Source of the DNA: Deinococcales bacterium
GTDB lineage: Bacteria > Deinococcota > Deinococci > Deinococcales > JAAFIG01
Assembly (NCBI GenBank): GCA_013298595.1
Contig: JAAFIG010000042.1
Location: 1 to 39,097 of the forward strand
Length of the DNA stretch: 39,097 nt
Direction of reading: 5' to 3'
A program made the translations under genes and the position numbers. Numbering within the stretch: position 1 is the first letter of the stretch; each line of letters opens with the position of its first letter. The notes beneath the pieces were generated by a model. It did no database searches and was not told the DNA's origin. It saw nothing but the letters and a program-made list of their open reading frames with translations. Of this stretch, positions 1 to 8,040 are shown in pieces.

Positions 1-102
1 TCAACTGTTCGAGCTTTTCTCAAGGTTTTTGGTTGTGGCGATCCTGCTACAGGACGAACTCATTGGGTTCTAGCGGCGAACGATCTGCCACATCATTTCT
101 AA
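1..102 (+). CDS. C-terminal fragment of an unknown protein (cut by window edge)
   Basis: Frame 1 is open from the first base to a TAA at 100-102 and gives 33 residues ending in RTHWVLAANDLPHHF. The start lies outside the window. I do not recognise the family. A perfect hairpin follows 18 bases later, which supports this being a real gene end rather than a chance open frame. It contains no CTCGAG. With so few residues, a chance frame or a remnant of a transposase cannot be excluded. Confidence 0.4.
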   Translation, partial: STVRAFLKVFGCGDPATGRTHWVLAANDLPHHF

Positions 103-120
103 CCTCTTTTAATATACAAG

Positions 121-141
121 GGGCGAACCTTGTGTTCGCCC
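121..141 (+). terminator. Hairpin, probable terminator of the upstream partial gene
   Basis: Perfect 8-bp stem GGGCGAAC / GTTCGCCC with loop CTTGT. There is no clear T-run after it. The design (GGGC + AAC, 5-base loop, GTT + GCCC) is very like the stronger terminator at 32243-32272, which supports reading both as terminators. Confidence 0.5.
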
Positions 142-251
142 TGCCCCAAAATCAAAATGAAATGACTTTCGCCCGAGGTCTATTGATGAAAACCGACTGT
201 ATTTTTCGGCAAATCTTGAACTGTAGGTGCCAACAGGTGCTTTGATGTGGT

Positions 252-257
252 TATACT
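252..257 (+). promoter_or_regulatory. -10 box of a leaderless promoter for the carboxyltransferase gene
   Basis: TATACT lies six bases before the ATG at 264, so transcription would begin at or next to the A of the start codon. There is no Shine-Dalgarno sequence. No convincing -35 box is seen. This spacing favours ATG 264 over the TTG at 258 as start. Confidence 0.6.
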
Positions 258-263
258 TTGGCT

Positions 264-1829
264 ATGCCCGACAATGCACTCGAGTTCTTCCAAGCCGCCC
301 TCGCCGAAATGGAAGAACGCCGTAAAGCGGTTCAACTTGGTGGTGGCTTAGAACGCCAGAAAAAACAACGTGAACAAGGCAAACAGACTGCTCGAGAACG
401 CATCGAAGTGCTTTTGGATGAAGGTAGTTTTGTTGAAACCAGTGTCTTTGTTGAACATTTGGATACCAATTTGATGGCAGGGGTCGAGGCACCTGGTGAG
501 GGTGTGGTGACTGGTTTTGGTACAGTGAATGGGCGTAAAATCTGTGTGTTTAGTCAGGATTTTACGGTGCTGGGCGGTAGTCTTGGTAAAATGAATGCTG
601 CCAAAATTGCTAAGGTCATGGATTTAGCGGTCAAAGTAGGTTGCCCCATTGTTGGTTTGAACGATTCGGCTGGGGCGCGGATTCAAGAAGGTGTGGATAG
701 CCTTTCTGGATATGGCGAAATTTTTTATCGCAATGCCATTTACAGCGGTGTCGTACCGCAAATCAGTGCGATTCTTGGTCCGTGTGCTGGTGGTGCGGTG
801 TACAGCCCAGCTTTAACCGATTTTATTGTCATGGCTCGAGGCAGTAGTTATATGTTTATTACGGGTCCAGAAGTGATTAAAAGTGTGACTCGAGAAGATG
901 TGAGTTTTGAAGCTTTGGGTGGCGCGGATGTGCATAGTTCTAAAAGTGGTGTTTGCCATCTTGAAGGTGAGAACGACCGTGATGTGCTCGAGAAAATTAA
1001 ACTTTTGCTTGGGTTTTTACCATCCAATGCCAAAGAAACTGCGCCTTTGCGGACTTCTCGGGATACAAAAAATCGTAAAACCCCACAAATTCTTGAAATT
1101 GTTCATCCAGATCAACGTAAACCATACCCAATGCTTGAGGTGATTCATACGATTGTGGATGATGCTGAATTTCTCGAGATTCAACCTGATTTTGCGAAGA
1201 ATATGATTTGTGGTTTTGCTCATCTTGGTGGGCAAAGTGTGGGGATTGTGGCAAATAATCCGCGTTTTATGGCAGGGGTGTTAAACATAGATGCTTCGGA
1301 TAAAGCTGCGCGATTTATTCGCACTTGCGATTGTTACAACGTGCCGATTGTTACGTTAGTAGATGTCACAGGGTTTTTACCTGGGGTTGCCCAAGAACAC
1401 CAAGGTATTATTCGTCATGGCGCGAAAATGCTGTATGCCTACGCCGAAGCCAGTGTGCCAAAAATTACACTGATTACCCGTAAAAGCTATGGTGGTGCGT
1501 ACCTCGCCATGAACTCTCGAGACATGGGAGCAGATGTGGTTCTGGCATACCCGAATGCAGCCGTGGCAGTTATGGGCGCAGAAGGGGCAGCTAATATTAT
1601 TTATCGCCGAGAAATTCAAAAATCTGAGAATCAAGCGGCTACTCGAGCCGAAAAAATTGCTGAGTACAAAGCAGCCTTTGACAACCCATATGTGGCAGCT
1701 TCTCGGGGCTACATAGATGATGTCATTCATCCAGAGGATACTCGGATTCATCTGATCGCGCACCTTGAAATGTTACATGGCAAACGCGAAGAACGCCCAT
1801 TCAAGAAACACGATAATATCCCGCTTTGA
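264..1829 (+). CDS. Acyl-CoA carboxylase carboxyltransferase (beta) subunit
   Basis: This is a 521-residue carboxyltransferase of the PccB/MmdA family, which moves a carboxyl group from biotin to an acyl-CoA such as propionyl- or acetyl-CoA in the cytoplasm. Family length is about 510-530. The N-terminal half holds the biotin-side crotonase fold with GARIQEGVDSLSGYGEIF and GPCAGGAVYSPALTDF. The C-terminal half holds GFLPGVAQEHQGIIRHGAKM and the acyl-CoA oxyanion loop region KSYGGAYLAMNSR with GAEGAANIIYRREI. The start ATG 264 is chosen because a TATACT box lies six bases upstream. The partner biotin carboxylase/carrier subunit is not in the window, so substrate is open: propionyl-CoA is most likely, methylmalonyl-CoA decarboxylase is an alternative. 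It is followed convergently by the next gene with 25 bases between stops. Confidence 0.95.
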   Translation: MPDNALEFFQAALAEMEERRKAVQLGGGLERQKKQREQGKQTARERIEVLLDEGSFVETSVFVEHLDTNLMAGVEAPGEGVVTGFGTVNGRKICVFSQDFTVLGGSLGKMNAAKIAKVMDLAVKVGCPIVGLNDSAGARIQEGVDSLSGYGEIFYRNAIYSGVVPQISAILGPCAGGAVYSPALTDFIVMARGSSYMFITGPEVIKSVTREDVSFEALGGADVHSSKSGVCHLEGENDRDVLEKIKLLLGFLPSNAKETAPLRTSRDTKNRKTPQILEIVHPDQRKPYPMLEVIHTIVDDAEFLEIQPDFAKNMICGFAHLGGQSVGIVANNPRFMAGVLNIDASDKAARFIRTCDCYNVPIVTLVDVTGFLPGVAQEHQGIIRHGAKMLYAYAEASVPKITLITRKSYGGAYLAMNSRDMGADVVLAYPNAAVAVMGAEGAANIIYRREIQKSENQAATRAEKIAEYKAAFDNPYVAASRGYIDDVIHPEDTRIHLIAHLEMLHGKREERPFKKHDNIPL

Positions 1830-1854
1830 CCCGCATGGGTTTTGCAGCAGTTGC

Positions 1855-2739
1855 CTATCCTTCTTGCGTTTTATTGCCACGTTTACGAAAACGTCTGCGC
1901 TTTTTGCCTTTACCAGCTTCTTCACCTTCAACTCGAGGGGTTTGTAGTGCAGTTTGGTGTTGTACTCGAGGTTGTTGCTGTGCCTTTTGAGCGGCTTCGG
2001 GGTATTTCCCTTGGGGTTTATGTCTGCTTCGCGGGCGTTTATGAGCCTGATTTGATTGGTTTTGTTGGGGGCGTTGCTCGCTGGTACGAGTTAACGTGGA
2101 TTCAAGCACAAAACGCCCAATGGCTTGCACAAATTTTAATGGACGATATGGTGCTTCGGCTTCGATATAAATAAATCCCATGCCAGGACGTAAATAATAA
2201 GCTCGAGCCATGACCTCACCCCAAGGTGTTTCCACTGGCTCGTCATCGAGTCGAGTAACCAGCACTGTGCCACCAATCATTGGCACGCGCACCGTCATGA
2301 TTTCAGGGTCAAGGTCGCGCAACAATTGCACAATCGAAAGTGGATCGTGATAATCCTGAGTTAAAGCTTGGGTTGCTTCATCTCGATTTTGTTTTAAGGT
2401 CACTGTGCCAGCCCGACGATCAAAAATGGTTTCAAAAATTCGCCCATTATCGTTCTCAGAAAACATCATTGGTAAACGCAAATGAGCCGCGAATCTCGAG
2501 ACCTGCACCCGCCGCGACATCCCCAAAGAACCCTGAAAAATTGCTTCACGCCGAATCAGGTATTGTCCCTTATCAAATTGCGTCATCCAACGCTCAGAAC
2601 CCGCTGCTGCCCCAGCATAGACCATACTAAAAAAGAATTCCTCGGCGCGTAATGGCAACGGTTGCCAAGGCTCGAGCGGCACAAGGCTCTGGCTGATAAC
2701 AGCTTCACTCGAGGGGATTTGGTTGATTTCGGCATCCAT
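1855..2739 (-). CDS. DUF3108-like protein with a strongly basic C-terminal tail
   Basis: A protein of 294 residues if it starts at the ATG at 2739. The body (residues ~20-205) carries DPLSIVQLLRDL, similar to the 'DPLSALYYLR' stretch of DUF3108 proteins, so I assign it there tentatively. The last ~75 residues are low complexity, rich in Gln, Arg and Lys, and end in GKGKKRRRFRKRGNK, a probable nucleic-acid or acidic-polymer binding tail. A longer frame reaches 2820, but the upstream part overlaps the small gene at 2753-2929, and a TAGGCT box lies seven bases before ATG 2739, so I prefer 2739. No signal peptide is seen. It is the last gene of a minus-strand run beginning with the ABC permeases; its link to transport is unknown. 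Confidence 0.75.
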   Translation of the reverse strand: MDAEINQIPSSEAVISQSLVPLEPWQPLPLRAEEFFFSMVYAGAAAGSERWMTQFDKGQYLIRREAIFQGSLGMSRRVQVSRFAAHLRLPMMFSENDNGRIFETIFDRRAGTVTLKQNRDEATQALTQDYHDPLSIVQLLRDLDPEIMTVRVPMIGGTVLVTRLDDEPVETPWGEVMARAYYLRPGMGFIYIEAEAPYRPLKFVQAIGRFVLESTLTRTSEQRPQQNQSNQAHKRPRSRHKPQGKYPEAAQKAQQQPRVQHQTALQTPRVEGEEAGKGKKRRRFRKRGNKTQEG

Positions 2740-2752
2740 AAGGCACAGCCTA

Positions 2753-2929
2753 TCAAAAATCGGTTTCAGATGTCTGCTGCCAACCCAACCCAGCATAAAT
2801 ACGTTCTCGAGACCAACCAATTAAAACTTCAAGCTCGAGTAACAACGTTTCGGCAGCAGGGTCTGATGGCTCGAGGGCACGTAAAGCAGCCCATAGCGTA
2901 TTGCGCTGCTCGAGAAATTCGCGGGTCAT
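2753..2929 (-). CDS. Small 58-residue protein, translationally coupled to the ABC permease
   Basis: Read on the minus strand: MTREFLEQRNTLWAAL at the start and QQTSETDF at the end, stop TGA at 2755-2753. Its ATG shares one base with the TAA of the upstream permease gene (TAATG), a classical stop-start coupling. It fills the gap between the permease and the next gene exactly and contains four CTCGAG sites, three of them read as Leu-Glu, like real genes here. The protein is acidic and probably helical, with Leu-Glu repeats in its middle and no membrane segment or signal peptide. I do not recognise a family. It could be an assembly factor or regulator of the permease, or simply an uncharacterised small protein. 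Confidence 0.7.
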   Translation of the reverse strand: MTREFLEQRNTLWAALRALEPSDPAAETLLLELEVLIGWSRERIYAGLGWQQTSETDF

Positions 2930-4044
2930 TAATTTCTGGTTTGTGTGTCGGCTGCGTCACGTAGGGCATCGCCTAAAAAATTAAATGCCAGCACCGAAAT
3001 AATAATCATGCCACCAGGAATCAGTAACCACGGGGTACGTGTCAGCACACCAAAACCACCTTCGCGCACTTCGGCAAGTAAAATACCCCAACTGGTCATG
3101 GGTTCTTTAACACCAAGCCCAAGAAAACTTAGGGCACTTTCGCCAAGGATATACCCTGGGATCGCAAGGCTGGCTGTGACAATCAGATAACTGGTTAAGT
3201 TAGGCACAATATGCCGCAAAATAATGCGTAAATCTGAAGCACCAAGGGCTTTGGCGGCTTGGGTGTAATCAACACTTTTAGCACTCAGCACCAAACCACG
3301 TACTACTCGAGCTAAACCAGCCCAACCAATCAATGCCAGCACTGCAATAATACCAAGGTACACATAGGTACTCGACCAATTGGCAGGAATGACATACGAC
3401 AATGCCAACAGAATTGGTAAGCGTGGAAAGCTCATCAGCACTTCGGTTAAGCGTTGAATCAGCATATCTACCCACCCACCGTAATAACCACTAATTCCAC
3501 CCATGATAATGCCAATGGTAAATGAAATCAGAATACCAATAATACCCACTGTCAAAGAAACTTGTGAACCAACCACCATTCTCGAGAATAAACAACGCCC
3601 AAGTTTATCTGTGCCTAATGGAAAGAAATTACCTTCAGCAATACCAAATAAGTGAATATCGGTTTTAAACCCTAAAAAATTGTACTCCTCGCCTTTAGCA
3701 AATAAATGCAGACCTTGTGGGTTGGTTTTGTCTTCGGCATAGTTTTTTTCAAAAGTCACAGGGTCTCGAGTGACTTTCATTGGGTAAACAAAAGGTAAAC
3801 GCAAACTGCCTTCGTGAACAATATGAATTCCTTGTGGCGGCTGCAATGGCGATTCGCTATGTTGCGTGGCAATTGCGTAAGGTGCAACAAAACCTGCCAA
3901 TAACGTTATTAAATACATAAACGCTAAAATCCAGAATCCGACCACACCAAGACGATTTTTCTTAAAACGCCGCAATGCCAATTGCCATAAACTCAACGAA
4001 ACTTTTTCTTGGATTGCTACCGCACTCGAGGAAATTACAGCCAT
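2929..4044 (-). CDS. ABC transporter permease, DppC/OppC type
   Basis: A 371-residue inner-membrane permease of the peptide/nickel (DppC/OppC) family. It has an N-terminal cytoplasmic stretch, one membrane segment (~30-55), a ~90-residue periplasmic insert between TM1 and TM2 as is usual in this subfamily, then five further segments. The EAA coupling loop reads YTQAAKALGASDLRIILRH and contacts the ATPase. The start ATG 4044 has GAGGTG a few bases upstream. It follows the DppB-type permease by 39 bases on the same strand and is coupled to the 58-residue gene downstream. No ATPase or solute-binding protein lies nearby, so the substrate cannot be named; peptides or oligosaccharides are typical. 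Confidence 0.92.
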   Translation of the reverse strand: MAVISSSAVAIQEKVSLSLWQLALRRFKKNRLGVVGFWILAFMYLITLLAGFVAPYAIATQHSESPLQPPQGIHIVHEGSLRLPFVYPMKVTRDPVTFEKNYAEDKTNPQGLHLFAKGEEYNFLGFKTDIHLFGIAEGNFFPLGTDKLGRCLFSRMVVGSQVSLTVGIIGILISFTIGIIMGGISGYYGGWVDMLIQRLTEVLMSFPRLPILLALSYVIPANWSSTYVYLGIIAVLALIGWAGLARVVRGLVLSAKSVDYTQAAKALGASDLRIILRHIVPNLTSYLIVTASLAIPGYILGESALSFLGLGVKEPMTSWGILLAEVREGGFGVLTRTPWLLIPGGMIIISVLAFNFLGDALRDAADTQTRN

Positions 4045-4083
4045 ACAACACCTCGAGCTAACTTAACTGCTTTTTTATTAGGT

Positions 4084-5055
4084 TTAGTCATAACGAATCC
4101 TTGGGTCTACAGCGGCTAAAGCAATATCGGCAAGTAAATTACCAATCATCAGCATAAATGCCGAAAGTAACAAAATGCTCATGACAACGTACTGGTCTTT
4201 GGCTAACAGACTGCTGTACATAAATGGTCCAATAGTTGGTAAATTCATCACCACAGCACCAATTAATGTGCCACTGACTAACTCGGATAAACTTAAACCT
4301 GCACTCGAGACCAATGGATTGAGTGCATTTCGTACCGCATGACGATAAATCACAATTCTGTCGGCTAAGCCTTTAGAACGGGCGGTTCGTACATAATCTT
4401 GGTTTAAAACATCCAGTAAACTTGCCCGCATTTGGCGTTGCAAACTGGCAATATGGTTTAAGCCAAAGACCAAAATTGCGGGCCAGAGATGATTGAGATG
4501 ATCCCAGAATTTTGCCCATGACCACGGTGCGTCTATAAATTCGTTACTGAATAAACCACCTACATTGGTGCCACCAAAACCCAAAATCAAACTAAATAAT
4601 AGTAATCCCAACAAAAAATCTGGAATGGCTAACCCAATATAGCCAAAAAAACTAGCAACGCTGTCTACAATGCCGTTTTTACGAACCGCTGTAAAAATCC
4701 CTAATGGAATTGCCACCAGCCAACTAAAAATTAAGGATAAACCTGCAACTTCGATTGTCCAACCTAAATACTCGCCAATTAAACTGGTCACAGGGCGATT
4801 ATTAACAAACGAGTAACCCAAATCAAAACGTGTAATAATACCCCACAACCAATTCAAATACTGAATCATAACGGGTTGATCTAAACCATACTGCGCTTTT
4901 AAACGCACCACTGTTTCAGGCGAGAATCGCGGATCCTCGAGGTACGTGTCAATAAAACTAGTGGGTTGTAGTTGAATCACCCAAAAGGAAATAAAGGACA
5001 CCAAAAGTAATGTCGGAATAATGCTCAATGAGCGTTTAAGAAGAAAGGTCAGCAC
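4084..5055 (-). CDS. ABC transporter permease, DppB/OppB type
   Basis: A 323-residue inner-membrane permease with the family hallmark N-terminus (MLTFLLKRSLSIIPTLLLVS as TM1), the GLDQPVMIQYLNWL stretch after TM1, and an EAA loop DYVRTARSKGLADRIVIYRH. It ends in DPRIRYD, the usual C-terminal signature. The start is GTG at 5055. A possible promoter upstream on the minus strand is TTCAAT, 16 bases, TATGAT. It pairs with the DppC-type gene to form the heterodimeric pore. As usual the two are adjacent, but the binding protein normally found just upstream is replaced here by an unrelated gene. Confidence 0.92.
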   Translation of the reverse strand: MLTFLLKRSLSIIPTLLLVSFISFWVIQLQPTSFIDTYLEDPRFSPETVVRLKAQYGLDQPVMIQYLNWLWGIITRFDLGYSFVNNRPVTSLIGEYLGWTIEVAGLSLIFSWLVAIPLGIFTAVRKNGIVDSVASFFGYIGLAIPDFLLGLLLFSLILGFGGTNVGGLFSNEFIDAPWSWAKFWDHLNHLWPAILVFGLNHIASLQRQMRASLLDVLNQDYVRTARSKGLADRIVIYRHAVRNALNPLVSSAGLSLSELVSGTLIGAVVMNLPTIGPFMYSSLLAKDQYVVMSILLLSAFMLMIGNLLADIALAAVDPRIRYD

Positions 5056-5167
5056 AGGAATCAGGTTGAATCATATTACGAAGTGATGTCCATTGAACAC
5101 CCTATTGGCACCAAAACCGCTCGAGTATTTTGTATTTGCGTCAGCAACAGCATTTTAACTACTTTAC

Positions 5168-5593
5168 TCAATTTGGCACTGTCAATCGTAACAAGGCTAA
5201 CAATTTCTCGAGTCGTTGTTGTTCATTTAAAAAACCATAGCCTCGTTTACGGCTCAGCAATTGCTGGATAGCTTTCGTTTGCTCTGGTACACCATACAAT
5301 GCAGCCAATTGCTCGAGTTGATGACCTTCTGGTGGTGTGATAGTACAAGTTGCAAAAGTCGGACTGGAATTATACTCAACTTCAAGAACACCATTTTTGA
5401 AAACCCAGATTTTCAGTGAATCGCTTTCGTACTCGAGTACTGCCATCGCAAGCCCATCTTTTGATAATGCTTTGGCTCGAGTGGCTAATGTACCATTGGT
5501 ATCTGCCAGTAAAACCTCGTGCAAGGTTTTAGGCTCGAGTTCGGGATCCCTGATTATTTGTTTGTTATGCACAATAAAAACTTGTTGATTCAT
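5168..5593 (-). CDS. Conserved-looking hypothetical protein, 141 residues
   Basis: I do not recognise this family. The protein is soluble, with an N-terminal beta-rich part (residues 1-85) and a C-terminal helical part containing LEQLAALYGVPEQTKAIQQL and QQRLEKLLALLRL. It has no signal peptide or membrane segment. The ATG at 5593 is preceded by AAGGG at good distance, and it lies only six bases after the stop of the methyltransferase-like gene, so the two form an operon. Seven CTCGAG sites in 426 bases fit the local gene style. Confidence 0.7.
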   Translation of the reverse strand: MNQQVFIVHNKQIIRDPELEPKTLHEVLLADTNGTLATRAKALSKDGLAMAVLEYESDSLKIWVFKNGVLEVEYNSSPTFATCTITPPEGHQLEQLAALYGVPEQTKAIQQLLSRKRGYGFLNEQQRLEKLLALLRLTVPN

Positions 5594-5599
5594 AAGCCC

Positions 5600-6049
5600 T
5601 TAGTAAATCATGGGGATAAATTTTTTGACACGATCACGATACTCGGCATAGGCAGCAAATTGCTCAAGCAGCCATGCCTCTTCTCGGCGTGATTTTAACT
5701 CGAGCAGCACCGCCAGACAAACACAAAGCCCTAAAGCAATACCATGTCCGCGCTCGAGACTGGCTCCAAATGATAACAGCAGCAATGCTGAATAAATTGG
5801 ATGGCGCATCCAAGCAAACGCTCCAGAAGTAACCAGTTGTGCATCAGTTTTTGGTTTAGGTAATGGTGTTAAGTTGCGTCCTAAACTCAGTGCTGCCCAA
5901 ATCAGTAAAATCCAACCAAAGAATTTCATGACACTACCCAAGAGCAAGCTCGAGAATTGACCAATAGCAACAGCAGGCAAGAAAAAAATGAGAGCAAGTA
6001 ACAAAAATTGCAATACCACAAAAAACTCGCCTCGAGTATTCCACTGCAT
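5600..6049 (-). CDS. Isoprenylcysteine carboxyl methyltransferase-like membrane protein
   Basis: A 149-residue membrane protein of the ICMT/PEMT-like group. Residues ~1-60 form two to three membrane segments; the SAM-binding hallmark region is LVTSGAFAWMRHPIYSALLLL (positions ~82-102), and the C-terminus has AYAEYRDRVKKFIPMIY, matching 'Y..Y...V.RFIP' of the family. In bacteria these proteins methylate unknown small lipophilic substrates. The start ATG 6049 is chosen because TATACT lies six bases upstream on the minus strand (a leaderless promoter); a longer frame to 6184 would run across the divergent gene. The -10 box overlaps a CTCGAG. Confidence 0.85.
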   Translation of the reverse strand: MQWNTRGEFFVVLQFLLLALIFFLPAVAIGQFSSLLLGSVMKFFGWILLIWAALSLGRNLTPLPKPKTDAQLVTSGAFAWMRHPIYSALLLLSFGASLERGHGIALGLCVCLAVLLELKSRREEAWLLEQFAAYAEYRDRVKKFIPMIY

Positions 6050-6055
6050 AACTCG

Positions 6056-6061
6056 AGTATA
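6056..6061 (-). promoter_or_regulatory. -10 box of leaderless promoter for the ICMT-like gene
   Basis: On the minus strand TATACT spans 6061-6056, with six bases before the ATG at 6049. Its last two bases, CT, are the first two bases of a CTCGAG, so the iterated palindrome is woven into the promoter and any modification of it could affect transcription. Confidence 0.55.
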
Positions 6062-6107
6062 AACCCAAATTGAACGTAATTTACTGCAATTGCGTAGGTA
6101 TAGATGA

Positions 6108-7253
6108 ATGAAACAAATAATCTTTTTTCTATTTATTGCAATAACATTCATTGCAGCTTCAAAAGTAGCACCAACCAGTAACATACTATCTTTGTCTCAC
6201 ACAGCTCTTTGGCTAACCACGGATGATAAAAATATTTTTGCCCTTTTAGACTCAGGAGAGGTCCTTCGCGCAGATGGTAAAGCACTGGTGGTAGTTGCAA
6301 AAAATTGGAGTCCCGAAGCTCCAATCAAATTTGCCTATGGGCGATTGCATGGAATCACTGCACAAGGCGAACTGGGTGTTTTAGAAGACACAAAACTTCG
6401 CTCGAGCAATGGAGCAAAACTCTCCTTGAACTCTGGGTTGCTGCCCCTTCCTGCTGGTGTTATTGCTATCACCAAAGCAGGTGATTTAGTCAGATTAGAA
6501 GCGCGTAACGAGCAGTGGGAGATTACAGCTCGTGCTAAACTGAATGTCTTGACAGATGGAAGAATTGCCTTTGCCGACCTTGAAGGAGACAACGATAATG
6601 AAGTGGTAGCACTTATTTCCCCCTCAAATACTCGTTATCAACACGGTATCCTTGGCGATACCACCGAAGCAACTGCGATTGTGGCACTGGAACGGCATTC
6701 ACTCGAAGTTCTATGGCGTTATGATCTACCAGCACCGTATGTTTTTGAAGATTTAACAGTACGCCCAATCAGAATCGGAACTCGAGACCACTTAGCTGTC
6801 GTTCGTTCAAGCCCAACAGGAGGAGCTGCCCTAGCACTACTCAGTTTGAAAGCTGGTAAGCTTGAATTAAATGCAGGACAGGATTTCGGACAAGCTAATC
6901 GGTGGTTAAACCCAATTGTCGGATTTGGCGAAATCTATGCAATTAACACACCACACATTGGTGGGGTGTTACATCAGTACTCAACTCAACTGCAAAGCAC
7001 GAAACAGCTCGAGAATGTATCCAACCACAGCATTGGTTCACGTCATCTCGAACTTGCTTTAACTACTGCTCCAAAACAACTTATTACCTTAAATCAGAGT
7101 TATACAAAACTCGAGAAAATTGATTGCCAAAAATCTTGTATCCGAACTGCTCAGTACAACCTGAATGCAGTTTACTCGAGCAACCTTATTCAACTAAAAA
7201 ACACTGTGTCTATTGCCACAAAAGATAATAAACTCCATTTCTGGCAACCATAA
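6108..7253 (+). CDS. Exported protein, probable beta-propeller (FG-GAP/VCBS-like)
   Basis: A 381-residue protein with a signal peptide (MKQIIFFLFIAITFIAAS) and a beta-rich body. DGRIAFADLEGDNDNEVVAL (~residues 151-170) resembles an FG-GAP/VCBS calcium-binding repeat, and further strands such as HSLEVLWRYDLP fit a propeller of repeated blades. Cys339 and Cys343 (DCQKSC) could form a disulfide. It is divergent from the ICMT-like gene with 58 bases between starts. CTCGAG sites are sparse in the first 300 bases. The function is unknown; binding or sensing outside the cytoplasm is an inference from the fold. Confidence 0.75.
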   Translation: MKQIIFFLFIAITFIAASKVAPTSNILSLSHTALWLTTDDKNIFALLDSGEVLRADGKALVVVAKNWSPEAPIKFAYGRLHGITAQGELGVLEDTKLRSSNGAKLSLNSGLLPLPAGVIAITKAGDLVRLEARNEQWEITARAKLNVLTDGRIAFADLEGDNDNEVVALISPSNTRYQHGILGDTTEATAIVALERHSLEVLWRYDLPAPYVFEDLTVRPIRIGTRDHLAVVRSSPTGGAALALLSLKAGKLELNAGQDFGQANRWLNPIVGFGEIYAINTPHIGGVLHQYSTQLQSTKQLENVSNHSIGSRHLELALTTAPKQLITLNQSYTKLEKIDCQKSCIRTAQYNLNAVYSSNLIQLKNTVSIATKDNKLHFWQP

Positions 7254-7260
7254 ATGCTTT

Positions 7261-7956
7261 TTACTTTTTCAATAAAGCCTCGAGGATTGCTTTGGTTTTC
7301 GACCAGTCTGGGTTAGCTAAGGCTTTATACAGACGCAAATAACGAAAACTTGCACTACCACCAGTCACGGTGAACCCCAAATTGGCTTTTGTTGCCACAA
7401 GTGCTTCGTGTGAACCCAAAGAAACCTTCATTTGCTGCACAGATTCATTACCATCACCAACTAAACGCGCCAGCATTTCCTGACCCGAAAACTCGAGCAC
7501 CATGCCGTACCAGCGCCCAACTTCGAGATTGGTTTTGACCATGTTAAATGGAACAGCTTTATCCGCACCTTTGTGGTCGTGATCGTCTTTACGGGCTTGA
7601 AAACCCGTTGGTGCAATAACCACTCGAGCTAAATGCCCAGTGGCATCATTTAGACTTAAACTGATTTGTTTAGCCCCATTTAATTTGAACTGCACAGCAA
7701 TGATGCCATCTTGAAATTGCAGATTCTGACGAAAAGTGGCAGCGTGCTTATCCGCTGGGATTTCTGTGCCTTGCACAGCACCATCCACAATTTCCCATTT
7801 GCCTTTACCCGCTTTCCAAGCACTCGAGATGGCACTTAAATCATCGGTTAGAACAAGTGTATCTCGAGTTGTCATCAGTGTCTGCGGCTCGAGGCTTTGT
7901 GCACCAGCAAAAGTCAGAGCGGTCAGTGTGGTCAGTAAAAGAATGGTCTTATTCAT
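7261..7956 (-). CDS. Exported LamG/DUF1080-like protein
   Basis: A 231-residue exported protein. Signal peptide MNKTILLLTTLTALTFAGAQ is followed by a jelly-roll-like domain: WKAGKGKWEIVDGAVQGTE, then RQNLQFQDGIIAVQFKL, WYGMVLEFSGQEMLARLVGD and FRYLRLYKA near the end. This order of strands and the 'G.W...DG...G' opening match DUF1080/LamG-type proteins (concanavalin A-like fold), often glycan-related. The ATG at 7956 is chosen for the signal peptide; a longer frame to 8016 adds 20 unlikely residues. It ends eight bases from the convergent upstream gene. Confidence 0.8.
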   Translation of the reverse strand: MNKTILLLTTLTALTFAGAQSLEPQTLMTTRDTLVLTDDLSAISSAWKAGKGKWEIVDGAVQGTEIPADKHAATFRQNLQFQDGIIAVQFKLNGAKQISLSLNDATGHLARVVIAPTGFQARKDDHDHKGADKAVPFNMVKTNLEVGRWYGMVLEFSGQEMLARLVGDGNESVQQMKVSLGSHEALVATKANLGFTVTGGSASFRYLRLYKALANPDWSKTKAILEALLKK

Positions 7957-8027
7957 CTTAAATTTTGGATAGCAAAAAGTTGGATAAAGTTCCCAGCAAT
8001 TAATAAGTCCCTTCACACTTGATGCTT

Positions 8028-8033
8028 TAGAAT
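8028..8033 (+). promoter_or_regulatory. -10 box of leaderless promoter for the VanW gene
   Basis: TAGAAT lies seven bases before the ATG at 8041, with no Shine-Dalgarno between. This follows the window-wide pattern of leaderless starts. Confidence 0.5.
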
Positions 8034-8040
8034 AAAAACC

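Noticed and set aside
33-245. 70-residue plus-strand frame at the window start
   Set aside because: It runs across the hairpin at 121-141 and has no family features; frame 1 ending at 102 looks more natural.
5062-5144. 25-residue minus-strand frame between the permease and the 141-residue gene
   Set aside because: Too short, no ribosome-binding site; the region is better explained as the permease promoter.
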